From the NCBI GenBank assembly GCA_046152925.1, contig JBJXFX010000024.1, positions 1-29,801 of the forward strand: a DNA stretch of 29,801 nucleotides, in the 5' to 3' direction. Made by a program: the position numbers and the translations under genes. Within the stretch, counting starts at the first letter, position 1. Each line of letters opens with the position of its first letter. The notes under the pieces are model-generated. The model made no database searches, had not been told where the DNA came from, and saw only the letters and a list, made by a program, of their open reading frames with translations. This document shows positions 21,237-28,863 of this stretch, in pieces. This DNA comes from CAMAUF01 sp046152925. GTDB lineage: Bacteria > Chloroflexota > Dehalococcoidia > Tepidiformales > Tepidiformaceae.

Positions 21237-21704
21237 GTGACCGAGATGACGCCCGATGAAGTCCTCGCCTATGGCCACCAGCTTGCCTTGGGCCAGCCTG
21301 GCGGCACCCTGGCGACCACCCACGCCGAAGACGGCACGCCCTACGTGACCTACGTGCTCTTCCACCTCTGCCCCGACGGCACCGTCCTTTTCGGCAGCGG
21401 CCTCACGCCGCAGCACACGCGCAACCTCTTGGCGACGCCCGAGGCCTCGTTCCTGATCGACAACCGCGAAACCGTCCACACGGACTGGAACGCGTTCGAC
21501 CGGCTGGTCGTCGTCGGGATGACGGAGCCGATCCGCAAGGACTCATCCGATTACGCTCCGCTCCTCGAAGCCATTCGGGCGAAGAGTGAGACTGCCGCCA
21601 CCTTCACCGAGCGCGGCCAACTCTTCGCGCTTCGGCCGCGGCGGGTCGTCTTGATGCGCGGGCTGGAGCCACACCGCCACATCGTGGAATTGTTCAGCCT
21701 CTGA
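21237..21704 (+). CDS. PNPOx-like split-barrel flavin/F420-binding protein
   Basis: 155 residues. The N-terminal helix is followed by GGTLATTHAEDGTPYVTYVLFHLCPDGTVLFGSG, then LTPQHTRNLLATPEASFLID, the usual strand-helix-strand order of the pyridoxamine-5'-phosphate-oxidase-like/HugZ fold. The C-terminal part (ALRPRRVVLMRGLEPHRHIVE) fits HugZ-like heme or flavin proteins. Members bind FMN, F420 or heme, and the exact cofactor cannot be read here. The GTG at 21237 lies 8 nt after TAGGAT. folC follows 39 nt downstream. Confidence 0.8.
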   Translation: MTEMTPDEVLAYGHQLALGQPGGTLATTHAEDGTPYVTYVLFHLCPDGTVLFGSGLTPQHTRNLLATPEASFLIDNRETVHTDWNAFDRLVVVGMTEPIRKDSSDYAPLLEAIRAKSETAATFTERGQLFALRPRRVVLMRGLEPHRHIVELFSL

Positions 21705-21743
21705 GCTTTGCATCGAGCCCGGCCGGTCGGGTGTAATCGACGG

Positions 21744-23081
21744 ATGGATTACGGCGAAGCGATCCAATACCTGCTTTCGTTCTCGGATATGGAGCGCGGC
21801 GTCCAGCGCTCGGCGGACCCGCACATGGGCGTCGCCTCCATGCGGTCGTTGCTTTCGCGGCTCAACGACCCTCATCTCGGGCGCCACACCGTCCACGTCA
21901 CGGGTTCAAAAGGCAAGGGCAGCACCTCGACGATGGTTGCGAGCATCCTCGACCGCGCTGGCTTCCGCACGGGCCTCTACACGAGCCCCCACCTCCACGA
22001 GTACACCGAGCGCATCGCCCTTGATGGCGGCCAGATCTCGCCCGAGGAGTTCGCCGCCGGCCTGAGCGCGATCAAGCACGCTGTCGACGCCGAGCAAGAG
22101 AGCGTGCATGGCGCGGTCAGCACTTTCGGCGTGCTCACCGCGCTGTACTTCTGGCTGATGCGTGCCCAGGTGCCGCGCGTCGATTGGCAGGTCGTGGAGG
22201 TCGGGCTAGGTGGCACGTTCGACGCGACGAACGTCTTCGTGGCGCCCGACGTCGCAGTGATTACGCCCATTTCGCTCGAACACACGCAGATCCTCGGGTC
22301 GACGACGACCGAGATCGCCCGCGACAAGTCTGGCATCGTGAAAGCCGGCGCCACCTGTGTGCTGGCGCCCCAGCGCGACCCCGCTGTCGTCGACGTCGTG
22401 CGCGCGCGCTGCGAGGCGGTCGGCGCCGAACTGGTCGAAGTCGCCGCCAGCTACCAGGTGGAGCCTCTGGAGCACTTCCCTTTCGGGCAGTCGTTCCGGC
22501 TGCACACGCCGGAGGGGGAGCTCGACTTGCGGACGCGGATGCTCGGCCATCACCAGCTGGACAACGCCGCGACGGCAGTCGCGGTGGCCCACGCCCTGCG
22601 CCGGCGCGGTCATACGCTGAGCGACGCGGCGATCCGCGAAGGGCTCGTCCATGCCCACATCGCAGGGCGGTTGGAGGTCATGGGCCAGAAGCCGCTGGTC
22701 GTGGCCGACGGCGCGCACAACGGCGAGAGCGCCGCCGCCCTCGCCACGGCGCTGCGGGAGTACTTCGACTTCAAGCGTGCGTTCTTCGTGATCGGCACGA
22801 TGCGCGACAAAGACGTGCGCTCGATGGGCCTCCAGCTCGCGAAAATGGCCGAGCTCATCGTCTGCACGAGCTTCGCGAGCCCGCGGGCGATGGACCCCTA
22901 CGTGATGATCCAGGAGGTCGGCTTCCTCGGTCCGATGGCGGTCGCCGAACAATCGGTGCCGGCCGCCCTCGACACCGCCCTCGCCTATGCGAAGGAGGAC
23001 GACCTCGTCTGCATCACGGGCTCGCTCTACGTCGTCGCCGAGGCGCGCCGCCATCTGCTCGGGGAGGCAGCGACGGGTTGA
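21744..23081 (+). CDS. folC: Folylpolyglutamate synthase/dihydrofolate synthase FolC
   Basis: 445 residues of the Mur-ligase superfamily. It starts MDYGEAIQYLLSFSDMERG, typical for FolC. The P-loop is GSKGKGST (54-61), followed by TSPHLHEYTERIALDG, GLGGTFDATNVF, SLEHTQILG and DKSGIVK; ADGAHNGESAAALATAL opens the C-terminal domain. It adds glutamate to dihydropteroate or tetrahydrofolate using ATP. Start ATG 21744 lies 6 nt after TGTAAT (21732-21737). An upstream frame from 21708 is not FolC-like. A 10-bp inverted repeat at 23095-23115 follows the gene. Confidence 0.95.
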   Translation: MDYGEAIQYLLSFSDMERGVQRSADPHMGVASMRSLLSRLNDPHLGRHTVHVTGSKGKGSTSTMVASILDRAGFRTGLYTSPHLHEYTERIALDGGQISPEEFAAGLSAIKHAVDAEQESVHGAVSTFGVLTALYFWLMRAQVPRVDWQVVEVGLGGTFDATNVFVAPDVAVITPISLEHTQILGSTTTEIARDKSGIVKAGATCVLAPQRDPAVVDVVRARCEAVGAELVEVAASYQVEPLEHFPFGQSFRLHTPEGELDLRTRMLGHHQLDNAATAVAVAHALRRRGHTLSDAAIREGLVHAHIAGRLEVMGQKPLVVADGAHNGESAAALATALREYFDFKRAFFVIGTMRDKDVRSMGLQLAKMAELIVCTSFASPRAMDPYVMIQEVGFLGPMAVAEQSVPAALDTALAYAKEDDLVCITGSLYVVAEARRHLLGEAATG

Positions 23082-23094
23082 TCCGGCGGTCTGG

Positions 23095-23115
23095 CCGATA
23101 GGCCGGGCCTATCGG
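23095..23115 (+). terminator. Hairpin after folC
   Basis: CCGATAGGCC (23095-23104) and GGCCTATCGG (23106-23115) are perfect inverted repeats separated by one base. A usable stem would be 8 bp with a short loop. Only a weak T run (GGTTCT) follows, so it is a weak terminator or a protein site. Confidence 0.5.
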
Positions 23116-23218
23116 CTCGGTTCTACATATTGCGTTCACGGCCGAACGTGTGAAGAATCCTCCACGACGGGGCGCTCGTACCGAGTGGAAGACACGTGAC
23201 GCTCCGAAGGGGGACTCG

Positions 23219-24940
23219 ATGGCTTCGAATTACTGGAATCGCTGGTGGACCCGGCCGGCTAGCCGGCGGCGCGTCCTCACCTCTGGGGGCGCGGCCGCAG
23301 CTGGCCTCGCGGGCTTTGCCCTTGTCGGCTGCGGCGATGACGACGACGAGCCGGCCGGCACCGCCTCCCCGGCCGGGACCGGCACCGCTGCGGCAACGGC
23401 TTCGGCCACCGCGCAGACAGCGAAGCCCGTCGCCGGCGGCACCTACCGCTACATCGGCGGCCCGATCGGTGGGCTCTTGGACCCGCACCGCACGAACACC
23501 CCGTTCGAGTCCGGCGTCATCTGGCACTGGGCGGGCAACTTCCTCGTCCGTTTCAACATCGATACAGGCCTCCCCGAGCCGGACCTGGCGCAGGCGATGC
23601 CCGAAGTGGCGAGCGATGGCACGGACCTGACCTTCAAGATCCGGCCTGACGCGAAATTCCAGAACAAGGCGCCCGTCAACGGCCGCACCGTGAGCGCGGA
23701 AGACGTGAAGCTCACCTTCGAGCGGATCAAGGGCCTTGGCGCGAAGTCGCCGCGTTCCGGCAACTACGCGAACGTCGACACGATTACCGCGGTCGACGCG
23801 ACGACCCTCAAGTTCAAGCTCAAGGCGCCGCAGGCCGACCTCCTCAACGTGATGAGCGATCAGTACGAGCTCGTCCTCCCCAAGGAGATCTCCTCCCGCG
23901 GGGAAGAAGCCGTCCAGAAGCCCGAGGACGTGGTCGGTTCCGGCCCCTACGAGCTCGTCAGCTACCAGGCCGGCGCCGGCTTCGAAATGAAGAAGCGAGC
24001 CGACGGTTACTGGAAGAAGGACGTCGCCTGGGTGGACGGGAACAAGTACACCCACCAGCCCGACAACCAGGCGAAGGCGAACGCCCTCAAGGCCGGCGAA
24101 GTCGACGCCACGGACCTCCCGGTCGACCTCGTCAAGCAGTTCGACAAGGACCCGAAGTATACGATCGTCTCGGCGCCGAACCCGACGCGCGAGTGCCTGT
24201 TGATCAACCACACGAAGGAACGCTACAAGGACCCCCGCATCCGCCAGGCGATCTGGCGGGCGATCGACCGCAAGCAGGTTTACGACAAGGTGTTCGCGGG
24301 CGCCGGGATCCCCGGAGGGCCGATGAGCCCGGCCGCCAAAAGCTGGGTGCTCCCCGAAGCTGAGCTCGCGAAGATGCCGGGCTTCGGCACGCGCGCCCAG
24401 GAACTCGCCGAGGCGAAGAAGCTGCTCGCGGCCGCCGGCGTCCCGGACGGCTTCGAAGAGACGATCACGACCGTGACCGCCTTCCAGGCCGACCTCCTGA
24501 ACGACGTGTTCGTCGGCAACCTCGCCGAAATCGGGATCAAGCTCAAGACGGAGAACATCGGCAACGACTTCTCGGTCTTCCTCCAGCGCGAGATCCGCGG
24601 CGAGTACAACCTCGCCTCGACGCTCTTCCTTTCCGGCCCCTACCCGGACGCGCAGCTGCTGATCTACCACCACACAACCAAGGGCAGCCGCAACTATGGC
24701 AAGTTCGGGTCGGCCGAGCTCGACGCGAAGCTTGAAAAGCAGGCGACCCTCTACGACACGAAGGCGCGCCAGGCCCTCGTCTTCGAGATCCAGCGCGACA
24801 TCATCAACAACCCCGGTCCCGCCTGGGCTGGCTCGCGGATCGGGTTCGGCGTCGCCTCATCGACGCTCCAGAACGTCAAGGCCTCGCCGTTCGCGGCGGG
24901 CTACAACCCGGCCGAGAACTACTGGTTCAAGAAGGCCTAA
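23219..24940 (+). CDS. ABC transporter substrate-binding lipoprotein (family 5, peptide/nickel type)
   Basis: 573 residues. The N-terminus has a twin-arginine-like SRRRVLT followed by a hydrophobic stretch and lipobox LVGC with Cys38, so export by Tat and lipid anchoring are likely. An Asp-rich/Ala-Thr linker follows. The mature part has the SBP family 5 landmarks: GGTYRYIGGPIGGLLDPHRT, PDLAQAMPEV, GRTVSAEDVKLTFERIKG, VGSGPYELVSYQAG, DPRIRQAIWRAIDRKQV and AEIGIKLKTENIG. It binds oligopeptides or another organic solute outside the cell. ATG 23219 follows AAGGGGG. Two permease genes follow; no ATPase gene is in the window. Confidence 0.92.
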   Translation: MASNYWNRWWTRPASRRRVLTSGGAAAAGLAGFALVGCGDDDDEPAGTASPAGTGTAAATASATAQTAKPVAGGTYRYIGGPIGGLLDPHRTNTPFESGVIWHWAGNFLVRFNIDTGLPEPDLAQAMPEVASDGTDLTFKIRPDAKFQNKAPVNGRTVSAEDVKLTFERIKGLGAKSPRSGNYANVDTITAVDATTLKFKLKAPQADLLNVMSDQYELVLPKEISSRGEEAVQKPEDVVGSGPYELVSYQAGAGFEMKKRADGYWKKDVAWVDGNKYTHQPDNQAKANALKAGEVDATDLPVDLVKQFDKDPKYTIVSAPNPTRECLLINHTKERYKDPRIRQAIWRAIDRKQVYDKVFAGAGIPGGPMSPAAKSWVLPEAELAKMPGFGTRAQELAEAKKLLAAAGVPDGFEETITTVTAFQADLLNDVFVGNLAEIGIKLKTENIGNDFSVFLQREIRGEYNLASTLFLSGPYPDAQLLIYHHTTKGSRNYGKFGSAELDAKLEKQATLYDTKARQALVFEIQRDIINNPGPAWAGSRIGFGVASSTLQNVKASPFAAGYNPAENYWFKKA

Positions 24941-24953
24941 GCGCTCCGTGATC

Positions 24954-24993
24954 GCCGTAGAGGGCCGCCTTCACGATGGCGGCCCTCTACGGC
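24954..24993 (+). terminator. Perfect 16-bp hairpin between binding-protein and permease genes
   Basis: GCCGTAGAGGGCCGCC (24954-24969) and GGCGGCCCTCTACGGC (24978-24993) pair fully around an 8-nt loop. It lies 14 nt after the binding-protein stop and just before the permease start, with no T run. Such elements commonly lower downstream transcription or protect the upstream mRNA, giving more binding protein than permease. Confidence 0.75.
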
Positions 24994-25011
24994 TTGCAAG
25001 GCGGCCTCGCT

Positions 25012-25953
25012 ATGTGGAAGTTCGCAGCCCGGCGCATCGTCCTCTCACTCCCCACGCTCTTCATTGTCTCCTTCCTCGCCTTCGGCATGATCCGGATCAA
25101 TCCGGATGCCGTGGTCACGGCGCGGCTCGGCGAGTCGTTCACGGAGGAAGCGGCGAAGGAGGTGCGAGCCGAATACGGCCTCGATAACCCGTTCTACGTG
25201 GAGTACTTCAAGTGGATCGGGAACGTATTGACCGGCGACCTCGGGTCGTCGGCGCTCTCGTTCGAGCCCGTATCCGCGGAGCTCGGCCCCAAGATCGCCG
25301 TGACCTTGCAGCTGGCGCTCTTCGCGATCCTCTTCGCGATCGTGATCGGTGTGCCGATCGGCGTGTATTCGGCGATGCGGCAGGATCGGTGGCCCGATTA
25401 CTTCTTGCGTTCGTTCGCGATCGCGGGGCTCTCCGTGCCCGGCTTCTACGTCGCCACCCTGGTGCTCACCCTGTTCGCGATCCAATTCAGCTGGATCCCG
25501 CCGCTCGACAAGACTCAGTTCTGGTCGGACCCCATGGAGAACCTCCAGCAGTACGCTCTGCCCGCGTTCATCCTCTCGCTCGCGACCTCCGCCTCGGTCA
25601 TGCGCTACGCCCGGACGATGATGCTCGACGTCTTGCGCCAGGACTACATCCGCACCGCGTGGGCGAAGGGCATGCGCGAGCGGATGGTGATTAGCCGGCA
25701 CGCGCTGCGCAACGCGATGCTCCCCGTGATCACGATCCTCGGCCTCGCCATGGCGAACCTGATCGGCGGGACCGTGATCTTTGAGAGCCTCTTCACGCTC
25801 CAGGGTGTCGGCAGCTACCTGGTTTACTCGGTCGCCCAGCGCGACTTCGCCCCGGTCCAGGCCGTGACGCTCTTCTTCGCGGTCGCCGTCATCCTGATCA
25901 ACCTTCTGGTCGACGTGAGCTACACGCTGCTCGACCCACGGGCGAAGGTGTAA
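25012..25953 (+). CDS. ABC transporter permease, DppB-like
   Basis: About 313 residues. It begins MWKFAARRIVLSLPTLFIVSFLAFGMIRINPD, the DppB/OppB-type first membrane segment with Arg-rich start, followed by RLGESFTEEAAKEVRAEYGLDNP. Five more membrane segments follow. The EAA-type cytoplasmic loop reads RTAWAKGMRERMVISRHALRNAMLPV, and the C-terminus is VDVSYTLLDPRAKV. It forms the inner-membrane channel with the next gene. ATG 24976 was rejected because it lies in the loop of the hairpin; 25012 has AAGG upstream and the family start. Confidence 0.92.
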   Translation: MWKFAARRIVLSLPTLFIVSFLAFGMIRINPDAVVTARLGESFTEEAAKEVRAEYGLDNPFYVEYFKWIGNVLTGDLGSSALSFEPVSAELGPKIAVTLQLALFAILFAIVIGVPIGVYSAMRQDRWPDYFLRSFAIAGLSVPGFYVATLVLTLFAIQFSWIPPLDKTQFWSDPMENLQQYALPAFILSLATSASVMRYARTMMLDVLRQDYIRTAWAKGMRERMVISRHALRNAMLPVITILGLAMANLIGGTVIFESLFTLQGVGSYLVYSVAQRDFAPVQAVTLFFAVAVILINLLVDVSYTLLDPRAKV

Positions 25954-25958
25954 CCGCC

Positions 25959-26981
25959 ATGGCCAACGCAGCCGCCGTCCCCATCCCATCCCAGCTCGAA
26001 CGGCCCGCGCCAGGCTTCGCGAGCCGGGTCTTCGGTTTCCTGGCGACGCTAGCCCGGCGTAAGCCGATGGGCTTCGCCGGCCTCCTCGTGATCGTCGTGA
26101 TGGTGGCGATCGCCATCGCGCCGCAACTCTTCGACAAGCATGACCCCGGCAAGATCGTGGGCGACCGCCATGCGAGCTACTGCTTCGGCCCGCAGGACAG
26201 CTTCCTCTGCCCCGTGAAGACGGAGGCGGGGCTGACCGTCGCGGGGGTCGAGGTCACCAAAGGCCAAACGCTGACCGGCTCGACTTCGACGCCGCTCGGC
26301 ACCGACACGCTCGGGCGCGACGTCTACAGCCGCCTGATCTGGGGGACGCGCGTCGCCGTCCAGGTCGGGTTCGGCGCGGTCGTCCTCAGCTCGTTCGTCG
26401 CGCTGGCGATCGGCGTCTCCAGCGGCTACTTCCGTGGCATGTTCGATTCGGTCGTGCAGCGCTTCGTCGACGCCGTGATGGCCTTCCCGCCGCTCGTCGT
26501 GCTGCTCGCGCTGCCGAACATGATCGGTGGGGCGACCGTCTGGAAGCTCGTGATGATCCTGGGGATCCTCGGCGGGGTCGGCGGGTCGCGCGTGATCCGC
26601 GCGGCCGTCCTCGGCATGAGCAGCGCCCAGTTCATCGAAGCCGCGCGCACGATCGGTGCGACCGATCTCCGGATCATGGCCCGCCACGTCGTGCCGAACA
26701 TCTTCGGGCCGTTGATGGTGCAGGCGACCATCGGCCTTGGCGGGACGATCCTCGCGGAGTCGGCCCTGAGCTTCTTGGGCCTCGGGATCACGCAGAACGA
26801 CCGCCCGACCTGGGGATACATGCTGAACCTCGGGCAGCGTGTCGCGATCGACCACCCCTGGCAGGCGATCTGGCCCGGCCTGGCGATCGCGATCGCGGTC
26901 TTCAGCTTCAACATGTTCGGCGACGCGCTGCGCGACCTGCTCGACCCGCGCCTGCGCGGGGCGCGCGGAAGCTTCGCCTAA
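25959..26981 (+). CDS. ABC transporter permease, DppC-like
   Basis: 340 residues. It has a Pro/Ala-rich cytoplasmic N-terminus, first membrane segment about 37-57 (GFAGLLVIVVMVAIAIAPQLF), and PLGTDTLGRDVYSRLIWGTRV, the signature before the transport domain. The EAA loop is EAARTIGATDLRIMARHVVPNIFGP, with SALSFLGLG and a C-terminal DLLDPRLRG. The external loop is longer than usual and carries two Cys (CFGPQDSFLC), a possible disulfide. It starts 6 nt after the DppB-like stop. The partner ATPases must lie outside the window or be encoded elsewhere. Confidence 0.92.
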   Translation: MANAAAVPIPSQLERPAPGFASRVFGFLATLARRKPMGFAGLLVIVVMVAIAIAPQLFDKHDPGKIVGDRHASYCFGPQDSFLCPVKTEAGLTVAGVEVTKGQTLTGSTSTPLGTDTLGRDVYSRLIWGTRVAVQVGFGAVVLSSFVALAIGVSSGYFRGMFDSVVQRFVDAVMAFPPLVVLLALPNMIGGATVWKLVMILGILGGVGGSRVIRAAVLGMSSAQFIEAARTIGATDLRIMARHVVPNIFGPLMVQATIGLGGTILAESALSFLGLGITQNDRPTWGYMLNLGQRVAIDHPWQAIWPGLAIAIAVFSFNMFGDALRDLLDPRLRGARGSFA

Positions 26982-27029
26982 CCGCGGGGGCTCGACCGGC
27001 AGCGGCCGACGCGCGACGCTACAGCAACG

Positions 27030-27824
27030 ATGGACTTCTGGGGACCTTCTGGGCCGGGACAGCTGGCAGTGGCGCTTGAGATCACGCCGCCGCAGCGCTC
27101 GCTGCCGCACGTCCTGGTGCGCCGTGCGGCCCTCCTGGGGCGCTTGGCCGGCGCCGTCGACGTCATCCAGCGGCCTGGCCGCCAGTCGAGCCTGGAAGCG
27201 GCGGCGGAGCTCGCTGCCGCGGGGTTCGCCCCGATCTGGCACCTGGTCACCCACGGCCGGACGCGAGACCAGGTCGAAGCGGAGGTCCTCCGCGCCGCCG
27301 CCCTTGGGCTCCACGACCTGCTCGCCTTGAAGGGTGACCACGACTCGGAAGGGCCAGGCCTGCCGATCCGTGAGGCGGTGGCGATCGCCCGCGACCTGCT
27401 GCCCGGCGCGCGCCTCGGGGCGACCTTGAATCAGTACGCACGCGACACCGGCGCGGCGCGCCGCAACCTCTTCGGCAAGCTGGCCGCCGGGGCGACCTAC
27501 GTCGAGACGCAGCCGGTCTTCGCGCACGCGGACGTTCGTCCGTCAGCGGAGGCGGTGAAAGAGCGGTTTCCCGGCGCGCGCGTCGTCGCGATGGTGATGC
27601 CGCTGCCCTCGGCAGATGCGGGGCGCAAGCTTGCCGCGCGTCTCGGGATCCCGGAGCCGGCCGGGCCTCCGTTCGAAGAGCTGATCGCCGAACTCGCGGC
27701 GTCGCCGCTGATCGATGGCATCGCCGTCATGACCTTCGAGATGGACCCGGGCCCCGAGGCCGGCGAGCGCATCGCCGGCGCCCTGGCGGCCGCAGGGGTC
27801 GCGACGGACGCCGCCAGCGGCTAG
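27030..27824 (+). CDS. Methylenetetrahydrofolate reductase-like protein
   Basis: 264 residues with a TIM-barrel pattern of the MetF family: LAVALEITPPQ (Glu17 matches the catalytic Glu of the xEFFPP motif), FAPIWHLVTHGRTRDQVEAEVL, LGLHDLLALKGD, GATYVETQPVF, and VAMVMPLPSADAGRKLAARLGIP. MetF reduces 5,10-methylene-H4folate to 5-methyl-H4folate using FAD. This protein is close in length to the shorter, Actinobacteria-type members. ATG 27030 has no Shine-Dalgarno; TACAGC 4 nt upstream is a weak -10-like sequence. The TAG stop at 27822-27824 is part of the TAGGAT box for the next gene. Confidence 0.8.
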   Translation: MDFWGPSGPGQLAVALEITPPQRSLPHVLVRRAALLGRLAGAVDVIQRPGRQSSLEAAAELAAAGFAPIWHLVTHGRTRDQVEAEVLRAAALGLHDLLALKGDHDSEGPGLPIREAVAIARDLLPGARLGATLNQYARDTGAARRNLFGKLAAGATYVETQPVFAHADVRPSAEAVKERFPGARVVAMVMPLPSADAGRKLAARLGIPEPAGPPFEELIAELAASPLIDGIAVMTFEMDPGPEAGERIAGALAAAGVATDAASG

Positions 27825-27827
27825 GAT
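27822..27827 (+). promoter_or_regulatory. TAGGAT -10-like box before the selenoprotein candidate
   Basis: TAGGATGCGG, with 7 nt between the hexamer and ATG 27835. The first three bases are the stop codon of the upstream gene. It matches the ten bases before the gene at 21237. Confidence 0.45.
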
Positions 27828-27834
27828 GCGGCAA

Positions 27835-28455
27835 ATGGGCATGAAGGTCACCGTCATCTCCGACTACATCTGACCCTGGTGCTACGTGGCGGCCCGTCGG
27901 GTCGACGAGTTCTCGCGCCAGTTCGAGGTCGACGTCACCTGGTGGCCGTTCGAGCTCCACCCGGAGACGCCCAAGGAAGGGCGCAGCTTGGAGGCGGTGA
28001 TCGCGCGCCGCGGCCCGGCGTATGGCGAGCACCTCAAGTCCTACGCAGCCGAGGCGGGGATCACACTTGGTTCCGTCCGCTGGCTTTCGAACTCCCACCG
28101 GGCCCTGGAGCTGACCGAGTTCGCCCGCGACCGCGGCGCCTTCCAGGCGGTGCATGCGGCGCTCTTCGAGGCGTACTTCTCGGGCGGCCGGGACATCGGC
28201 GACCTTGCGGTGCTCGATGGCATCGCCGCGGGCGCTGGCCTCGACCCCGAGGAGTTCCGCTTCGAGGCGCTGGTTGGGCGGTACGCGGGCCTCGTCGACC
28301 GCTGCACGGAGATCGCCCGCGCGAAGGGCGTCGCGAGCACGCCGGCGATGATCTTCGACGACCGTTTCCTGTTGACCGGCGCCCAGGACCTCCAGGTCTA
28401 CCAGGACGTCCTCCGCCGGATGGGCGCGGAACCGAGGCATCCCGGAATCGTCTAG
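27835..28455 (+). CDS. FrnE/DsbA-family oxidoreductase with in-frame TGA, probable selenoprotein (UPWC)
   Basis: About 206 residues if TGA 27871-27873 is decoded. The start reads MGMKVTVISDYI, then TGA, then PWCYVAARRVDEF. In FrnE-type DsbA-family proteins this place is the active-site CPWC (consensus DYxCPWCYxG), so TGA falls exactly on the first, nucleophilic Cys (residue 13). The frame then runs uninterrupted to TAG 28453-28455 with all family landmarks: WWPFELHPETPKEGRS, WLSNSHRALELTEFARDRG, LFEAYFSGGRDIGDLAVL, a cis-Pro loop GVASTPAMIFD, and FLLTGAQDLQVYQ. It would be a cytoplasmic thioredoxin-fold thiol/selenol oxidoreductase. The start ATG follows TAGGAT by 7 nt. The alternatives are a nonsense mutation or a sequencing error. 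A gene caller would begin at GTG 27886 and lose the active site. Confidence 0.75.
27871..27904 (+). promoter_or_regulatory. Bacterial SECIS-like element at the TGA codon
   Basis: After TGA (27871-27873), CGGCCC (27890-27895) pairs with GGGTCG (27899-27904), one G-U wobble, around a GUC loop. The apical loop starts 22 nt after the TGA and its first base is G. This fits the usual bacterial SECIS rules: a short stem, a small loop with G in its first two bases, and a loop about 16-37 nt from UGA. Flanking bases give some broken lower-stem pairing. The element lies within coding sequence as required for SelB decoding. Confidence 0.6.
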
Positions 28456-28863
28456 CGCGGGGCCTGGGGTGTGTCTGAACACCTTGGGGAGGTCTTGACG
28501 CGGCGAGCAGCGCGTCGAAGCGACAATGGGGTGCGACGCGCCCGCCCTCACCCGAACCATCCCTCTCCGCCAAGGCCCGCGACTGCGTGGGGCGCATCCG
28601 CGTGCCGCCCGACGGGCTCCTGAAAGGCGATTGTCATAATCAAGAGAAATAAATCCCCCTCTCCCTCGCGGGGAAAGGGTCTCCACTCTGGGCGCCTCCC
28701 GCCGAGAGCTTCGTTGTCTGGGCGTGGCCAGACGCGTGGGCTGATCCGCGGCACGCAGTCCCTCCCTCTCCCCCGCGGGGGAGGGATCAAGGTGAGGGGG
28801 CGGTTGCACGAAGTCCCCGACGCGGCGCTTGCGCGCGGCCACGCCTTCCGGTTCACTCCGCCC
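28456..28863. other. Intergenic region with palindromic repeats
   Basis: 408 bases with no convincing gene. They hold three related copies of a CCCTCTCCC…GGGAGAGGG-type palindromic repeat (28545-28569, 28655-28679, 28760-28800), an AT-richer island (28633-28654), and no clear promoter apart from the sequence just before ATG 28864. Confidence 0.7.
28545..28800. repeat. Cluster of three GC-rich palindromic repeats
   Basis: Copy 3 (28760-28800) is the most complete. It has a perfect 16-bp palindrome CTCCCCCGCGGGGGAG (28768-28783) followed by GGATCAAGGTGAGGGGG. Copy 2 (28655-28679) has CCCCCTCTCCCTCGCGGGG. Copy 1 (28545-28569) reads CCCTCACCCGAACCATCCCT, the opposite orientation of the copy 3 right half. 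They resemble dispersed intergenic repeats of the CCCTCTCC/GGTGAGGG type seen in many GC-rich genomes. Confidence 0.75.

Noticed and set aside
24976..25011. Earlier ATG start for the DppB-like permease
   Set aside because: It lies in the loop and 3' arm of a perfect 16-bp hairpin; ATG 25012 matches the family start.
27886..28455. Shorter GTG-started version of the FrnE-like gene
   Set aside because: It would lack the first beta strand and active site while strong family similarity continues upstream through the TGA.
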